This document shows, in pieces, positions 60,330 to 64,000 of a stretch of DNA of 64,000 nt (its first letter is position 1; the number at the start of each line of letters is the position of its first letter). This DNA is from JAJRXC01 sp047639555. GTDB taxonomy: Bacteria > Actinomycetota > Acidimicrobiia > Acidimicrobiales > Aldehydirespiratoraceae. The notes under the pieces were generated by a model. The model searched no databases and was not told the DNA's origin. It saw only the letters and a program-made list of their open reading frames with translations. The position numbers were made by a program, and so were the translations under genes. The stretch is from assembly GCA_047639555.1 (NCBI GenBank), contig JBLIOE010000005.1, positions 62,001-126,000 on the forward strand, read 5' to 3'.

Positions 60330-61205
60330 GCGTCTCGACGACGCCGGCCAGGATTGAGTCGAGCCAGTTCACCTGGTCTTGGAACACGCTCAGCCCCGGC
60401 GACACCTCGGTGGTCAGCAGGTTGAATCCATGGCCCGCGCCCTCCTTTGTGAAGAGTTTGTAGGGGTGGCCGATGGCATCGGCTTGGTCGACGATGTCTT
60501 GAGTGAACGAGTACGGAGCGGTTGGGTCGGCGGTGCCGCCGAGGAACACGGAGCCGCCGGGCGCTCCTGCGAATCCACCCCAGTTGTCGATCACCGCGGA
60601 GACGGGCGGTCGCTCGATCCCGAAGTTGTCGAGAGCGAACCCGACATACAGCGCGGTGATCGCGCCAGCCGAGCTGCCGGTGAGCACGGTCTGCCATTGC
60701 TCGACGCCGGGCCGTGCGTGCAGAAGTTCAACGTGTTCACGGAGTCGTCCATGGCGGCGATCCCGGCCCGGGTTTGAGCGGGCGCGTTCGCCCCGCCGAG
60801 TAGAGCAAGGATCGGTTGAAAGTCGGCGGACGGCACGGCGTTGTCGCCCACGAGGCGATAGTCAATAGACGCCACGATGTAGCCGCGGCTTGCGAACTCC
60901 TACGACCAGGACACCATGTTTCCCTGCGACTTACTGCCGCGGGTAAACCCACCGCCGTGGATCACGACGACAAGGGGATACTTGTCCTGTCCGGCCACCT
61001 ATGGGAGGTAGAGGTCCAGAAGCATGTCGTTGAACGTGTCGCCGCCATCCACTTCGCGCTGGGCGTAGACGACATCGCCGACAACCGTGACGTTGTAGGT
61101 GCTGGTGAGCTCGGGCTTTCAGCAGGACGTGGCGATCAGCGCGAGGGGGCGGTGATCGCGAACGGACGAATCCAGCAGCGGAGCATGCGATTGAAAGTAT
61201 CGGTC
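60330..61205 (-). pseudogene. Carboxylesterase/BD-FAE-type alpha/beta hydrolase, multiply disrupted
   Basis: In minus-strand order: a signal-like start with ALIATSC, a TGA (61119-61121), strands with TYNVTVVGDVVYAQREVDGGD, a TAG (60999-61001), the oxyanion-hole motif VVVIHGGGFTRGSKSQ, a TAG (60900-60902), EFASRGYIVASIDYRL, then a frame change near 60750 into GVEQWQTVLTGSSAGAITALYVGF (nucleophile Ser in GSSAG) and the C-terminal part with GAGHGFN. Thus a recognisable HGGG-type secreted esterase carries three stops and at least one frameshift. Its reading frame also runs past the expected end into the convergent lipoprotein gene. Confidence 0.78.
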
Positions 61206-61240
61206 AACGGTGAAATCGCAAAGTGCGGAAGGGCCTGCCG

Positions 61241-61246
61241 TAACCT
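61241..61246 (+). promoter_or_regulatory. -10 box TAACCT for ribH
   Basis: TAACCT ends six bases before ATG 61253, so ribH is probably read from a leaderless mRNA. No FMN riboswitch-like structure fits in the short upstream gap. Confidence 0.55.
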
Positions 61247-61252
61247 GCGCTC

Positions 61253-61696
61253 ATGAGTGATGCCGCCCGTCCCCGCCTCGCCTTCGTCCAGTCCATGTGG
61301 CACGACGACATTGTTGATCGGGCCAAGGATGGTTTTACCGAGGTCGCGGGATCGGTGGCCGACATCGAGTATTTCGAGGTGCCTGGTGCGTTCGAGATCC
61401 CGCTCTTCGTGCAGTCGCTCGCGGCGACCGGACGATTCGACGGCGTGATTGCTGCCGGCTTCGTGGTCGACGGCGGCGTCTATCGCCACGAGTTTGTTGC
61501 CGACGCAGTGATCTCGGGCCTGATGCGCGTCCAACTCGACTCCAGCGTGCCGGTGTTCTCGTGTGTGCTCACCCCGCAGCAGTTTCACGAGCACGAAGAT
61601 CACATTCGGTTCTTTACCGAGCACATGATCGGCAAGGGTCGCGACGTCGCTCGTTCGGCCCTGGCCACGTTGGCCGCCCGCGCCGACCTGTCGTAG
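61253..61696 (+). CDS. ribH: 6,7-dimethyl-8-ribityllumazine synthase, type II-like (RibH2)
   Basis: This enzyme condenses 5-amino-6-ribitylaminouracil with dihydroxybutanone phosphate in the penultimate step of riboflavin synthesis. The 147-residue product has GAFEIP (45-50) and a catalytic His79 in VYRHEFV. MWHDDIVD at the start, VVDGGVYRHEFVADAV and VFSCVLTPQQFHEHEDH are the form I recall from type II (RibH2) enzymes of Mesorhizobium and Brucella, with Trp in place of the usual Phe. No other rib gene adjoins. It is two bases from the beta-galactosidase GTG. Confidence 0.92.
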   Translation: MSDAARPRLAFVQSMWHDDIVDRAKDGFTEVAGSVADIEYFEVPGAFEIPLFVQSLAATGRFDGVIAAGFVVDGGVYRHEFVADAVISGLMRVQLDSSVPVFSCVLTPQQFHEHEDHIRFFTEHMIGKGRDVARSALATLAARADLS

Positions 61697-61698
61697 CC

Positions 61699-64000
61699 GT
61701 GTTGCAGATTGCCGACCTCTTTCAGCCCGAGCTCACTGAGCTAAACCGCCTGCCTTCGCGAGCGCCGCTGGTGCCGTATCGCTCGGTCGAGGATGCTCGC
61801 GTCGATGGCGCGTCACCCTGGCGCCGCTCCCTCGACGGCGACTGGCGGTTCCGGCTTGTGGGCCGTCCCGATGCTGCGCCCGCCCGATGGATGCATCCGG
61901 CCACGAGTGACGATCGGTGGGACGCAATCACCGTGCCGGGGGTTTGGACTCGTCAGGGTCAGTCCGATCTCCCGCACTACACAAACATCGTGATGCCGTG
62001 GCCGGATCTGGATCCGCCGCAGGTGCCGGCCGAGAACCCGACGGGGCTCTACCGCATCACCTTCCGCGTGCCGCGTTCGTGGAGCTCTCGGCGAATCGTT
62101 GTTCATCTCGGCGGCGTCGAAAGCCTGGCCGTGGTGTGGTGCAACGGGGCCTTCGTCGGAATGGGGAAGGACTCTCGCCTCCCGTCGGAGTTCGATCTCA
62201 CGCCGCATTTGGTCGAGGGCGACAATCTGCTGGCCGTGATGGCGATTCGTTATTGCGACGCGACATGGATCGAAGATCAGGATCACTGGTGGCACGCCGG
62301 GATCCATCGCTCGTGTTTCATCGAGGCGCGTGGCCAGTCGCGGATCGATGATCTCGTGGTGGCGGCTGACTTCGACCCGGAGACGAAGACCGGCTCATTG
62401 CGCGTGATGGCCGATGTTGCCGGTGCGGCGGGCGCGGTTCGGATCTCTCTCGAGACCGAACGCGGCCGGAAGCTCGCCGGCCCCACAGAGGCAGCGCTTG
62501 GAAGCCGCCCCGCTCCGGATCACCTCTCGCAACTGGTGGCGGCCTACGGATCGACCGCCGGTGTCACCGGTGCTCGCCTTCACGACCTTGACGTTGAGCC
62601 GTGGAGTTCGGATTCGCCCGTTCGGTATCGGGTTATCACGGAGCTGCTCGATGCTCGCGGCAAGGTGCTCGAGGCGCACGCCACGCTCACAGGGTTCCGT
62701 CGGGTGGAGGTCAGCGGCCGCCGCTTGCGGATCAATGGTCAACCAATCGTGATCAATGGTGTGAACCGTCACGACCACCATCACGAGACCGGGAAGACCC
62801 TCACCGTCGACGAGCTTCGGGCTGATCTCGTCACGATGAAGCGGCACAACATCAATGCCGTTCGGACCGCCCACTACCCCAATGACCACCGCCTGCTCGA
62901 CCTCTGCGATGAGCTCGGCCTCTATGTGGTCGATGAGGCCAACGTCGAGAGTCACGCCCGGCTGTCGTCGCTCACCCAAGACCCTCGTTGGCATCACGCG
63001 GTGATCGAACGGACGCAGCGGATGGTGTTGCGCGATCGCAACCACCCGAGCGTGATCGGCTGGTCGCTGGGTAATGAGTCCGGCCATGGCGCTTGTCACG
63101 ATGCCGCTGCAGCGTGGGTGCGTCGCGTTGACCCGACCCGGTTCGTGCAGTACGAGGGGGCGATCTCTGAGCGGTTCAGCGTCAACCAGCTGCGCAACAG
63201 CGGCCGTACTCGGGAAGCGCCGAACCCCAGCGAACGGTCGACGACCGACGTGGTGTGCCCGATGTACACACCAATCAACGTCATCGTTGAGTGGGCTCGC
63301 TGGGCCGAGCGAACCGAGCTTGATGATCGACCGCTCATCCTGTGCGAGTACTCCCACGCCATGGGCAACTCCAACGGGTCCATCGCCGAGTACATGGATG
63401 TGTTCCACGCCGAGCCCGCGCTGGGCGGCGGCTTCGTGTGGGATTGGCGCGATCAAGGTCTGGCCGAGACCGATGACGCGGGCCGTTTCTACTGGGCCTA
63501 CGGCGGACACTTTGGCGACGAACCGAACGACGTGAACTTCTGTATCAACGGCTTGGTCGGTCCCGATGGGGCCCCGCATCCGGCGTTGAGCGAACTGGCG
63601 TGGGCGGCTCGCCCGGTGGTGGTTGAGCCGATCTCCGGGCGTCGCGTACGCATCACGAATCGGCGACCGTTCACGTCGACTGGCGATCTGCGTCTGCGTT
63701 GGTCGCTGGAGGTCGACGGTGCCGCCGTCGACGAAGGTGTCCTCGACATCGATCTCGCCGCGGGCAAGTCCACCACAATTCGAGTCCCGAGCACCGCCAA
63801 GGTTCCGGTCGGATCGACGGGCTCGCTCATGTTCCGCTGGGCCACCCGTCGAGCATCGGCCTGGGCCGACCGTGGGCATCTGGTGGCCTGGGACCAGGTG
63901 CTCCTCGCCGAGCCCAAGCCGCGGGCGAAGCGGACGGCCCTGCGCCCCGTGTCGGTCGCCATTGGTGAGTCCGGCATCGAGGGGGTGTCGATCGGCGACC
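61699..64000 (+). CDS. Glycoside hydrolase family 2 beta-galactosidase, truncated by the window end
   Basis: The open frame from GTG 61699 runs without a stop to the last base (767 codons). It has the GH2 order: sugar-binding domain (SLDGDWRFRL, ITVPGVWTRQG), immunoglobulin-like domain, then the TIM barrel with RTAHYPNDHRLLDLCDELGLYVVDEANVESH. The acid/base E460 lies in LGNESGHG and the nucleophile E550 in CEYSHAMGNSNG, the LacZ-type motifs. The missing C-terminal part should be a LacZ domain-5-like beta sandwich. Upstream coupling to ribH is a matter of spacing only. A TTG at 61702 is an alternative start. Confidence 0.93.
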   Translation, partial: MLQIADLFQPELTELNRLPSRAPLVPYRSVEDARVDGASPWRRSLDGDWRFRLVGRPDAAPARWMHPATSDDRWDAITVPGVWTRQGQSDLPHYTNIVMPWPDLDPPQVPAENPTGLYRITFRVPRSWSSRRIVVHLGGVESLAVVWCNGAFVGMGKDSRLPSEFDLTPHLVEGDNLLAVMAIRYCDATWIEDQDHWWHAGIHRSCFIEARGQSRIDDLVVAADFDPETKTGSLRVMADVAGAAGAVRISLETERGRKLAGPTEAALGSRPAPDHLSQLVAAYGSTAGVTGARLHDLDVEPWSSDSPVRYRVITELLDARGKVLEAHATLTGFRRVEVSGRRLRINGQPIVINGVNRHDHHHETGKTLTVDELRADLVTMKRHNINAVRTAHYPNDHRLLDLCDELGLYVVDEANVESHARLSSLTQDPRWHHAVIERTQRMVLRDRNHPSVIGWSLGNESGHGACHDAAAAWVRRVDPTRFVQYEGAISERFSVNQLRNSGRTREAPNPSERSTTDVVCPMYTPINVIVEWARWAERTELDDRPLILCEYSHAMGNSNGSIAEYMDVFHAEPALGGGFVWDWRDQGLAETDDAGRFYWAYGGHFGDEPNDVNFCINGLVGPDGAPHPALSELAWAARPVVVEPISGRRVRITNRRPFTSTGDLRLRWSLEVDGAAVDEGVLDIDLAAGKSTTIRVPSTAKVPVGSTGSLMFRWATRRASAWADRGHLVAWDQVLLAEPKPRAKRTALRPVSVAIGESGIEGVSIGD

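Noticed and set aside
60900..61001. TAG read as an amino acid in the esterase gene
   Set aside because: TAG is used as a normal stop by intact genes here (for example nuoL2 and ribH), and this gene also has a TGA and a frameshift.
62395..63879. Minus-strand frame of 494 codons opposite the beta-galactosidase
   Set aside because: GH2 catalytic motifs on the plus strand settle the coding strand.
1..64000. CRISPR array, tRNA, rRNA, transposon or phage module
   Set aside because: I looked for regularly spaced repeats, cloverleaf-like stretches and transposase or integrase motifs and saw none.

Overview
The window looks like chromosomal DNA of a GC-rich actinobacterium, most likely of the class Acidimicrobiia. 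That placement is inferred from GC-rich codons, GTG/TTG starts, TANNNT boxes 5-9 bases before many start codons (leaderless mRNAs), and the protein repertoire. No 16S rRNA or tRNA gene was seen, so taxonomy is not proven. I saw no transposase, integrase, phage gene or CRISPR array.

Layout. 1-14525 is most of a first complex I operon, nuoD-E-F-G-H-I-J-K-L-M-N; nuoA-B-C would lie upstream of the window. It runs into a small membrane protein and a secreted VanY-like/SLH protein (14529-16182). 16218-21236 holds a phosphotransferase-like protein, a frameshifted secreted protein, a small unknown, an AttH/CrtC-like protein, an alpha/beta hydrolase and a PhyH-type dioxygenase. 21424-32203 is a second, complete-looking operon, nuoA-B-C-D-H-I-J-K-L-M-N, with no nuoE/F/G, followed 40 bases on by a MidA/NDUFAF7-type methyltransferase gene. 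33403-44349 is a mixed accessory stretch: TetR regulator, DUF4349 lipoprotein, stand-alone molybdopterin oxidoreductase, PIG-L deacetylase, branched-chain-type binding lipoprotein, SDR, and an HD protein resembling the C-terminal half of a CCA-adding enzyme. 44988-50291 is a surface-polysaccharide-like stretch: two intact glycosyltransferases, then a minus-strand run of membrane proteins that is heavily frameshifted. 50484-64000 carries asd, a MazG-like protein, small enzymes, a HyuA-like protein, two further pseudogenes, a type II lumazine synthase and a GH2 beta-galactosidase cut by the window end.

How the genes work together. Operon 1 encodes a conventional NADH:quinone oxidoreductase with its NADH module (NuoE, F, G). 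Operon 2 encodes the quinone and proton-pumping modules only, so it needs another electron donor or must borrow a NADH module. Several sequence features set the two apart: a ~150-residue coiled-coil insertion in NuoL1, an acidic His-rich extracytoplasmic insertion in NuoL2, complete loss of the N7 cluster cysteines in NuoG1, and the Arg of the 'HRG' motif (target of NDUFAF7 in mitochondria) present in NuoD2 but replaced by Thr in NuoD1. The MidA-type gene sits beside the operon whose NuoD has the Arg.

The most interesting observations are the dual complex I with its accessory insertions and matched methyltransferase, the pervasive leaderless promoters including divergent pairs whose -10 boxes share the same TA step, and a local pocket of gene decay around 47.4-50.3 kb.
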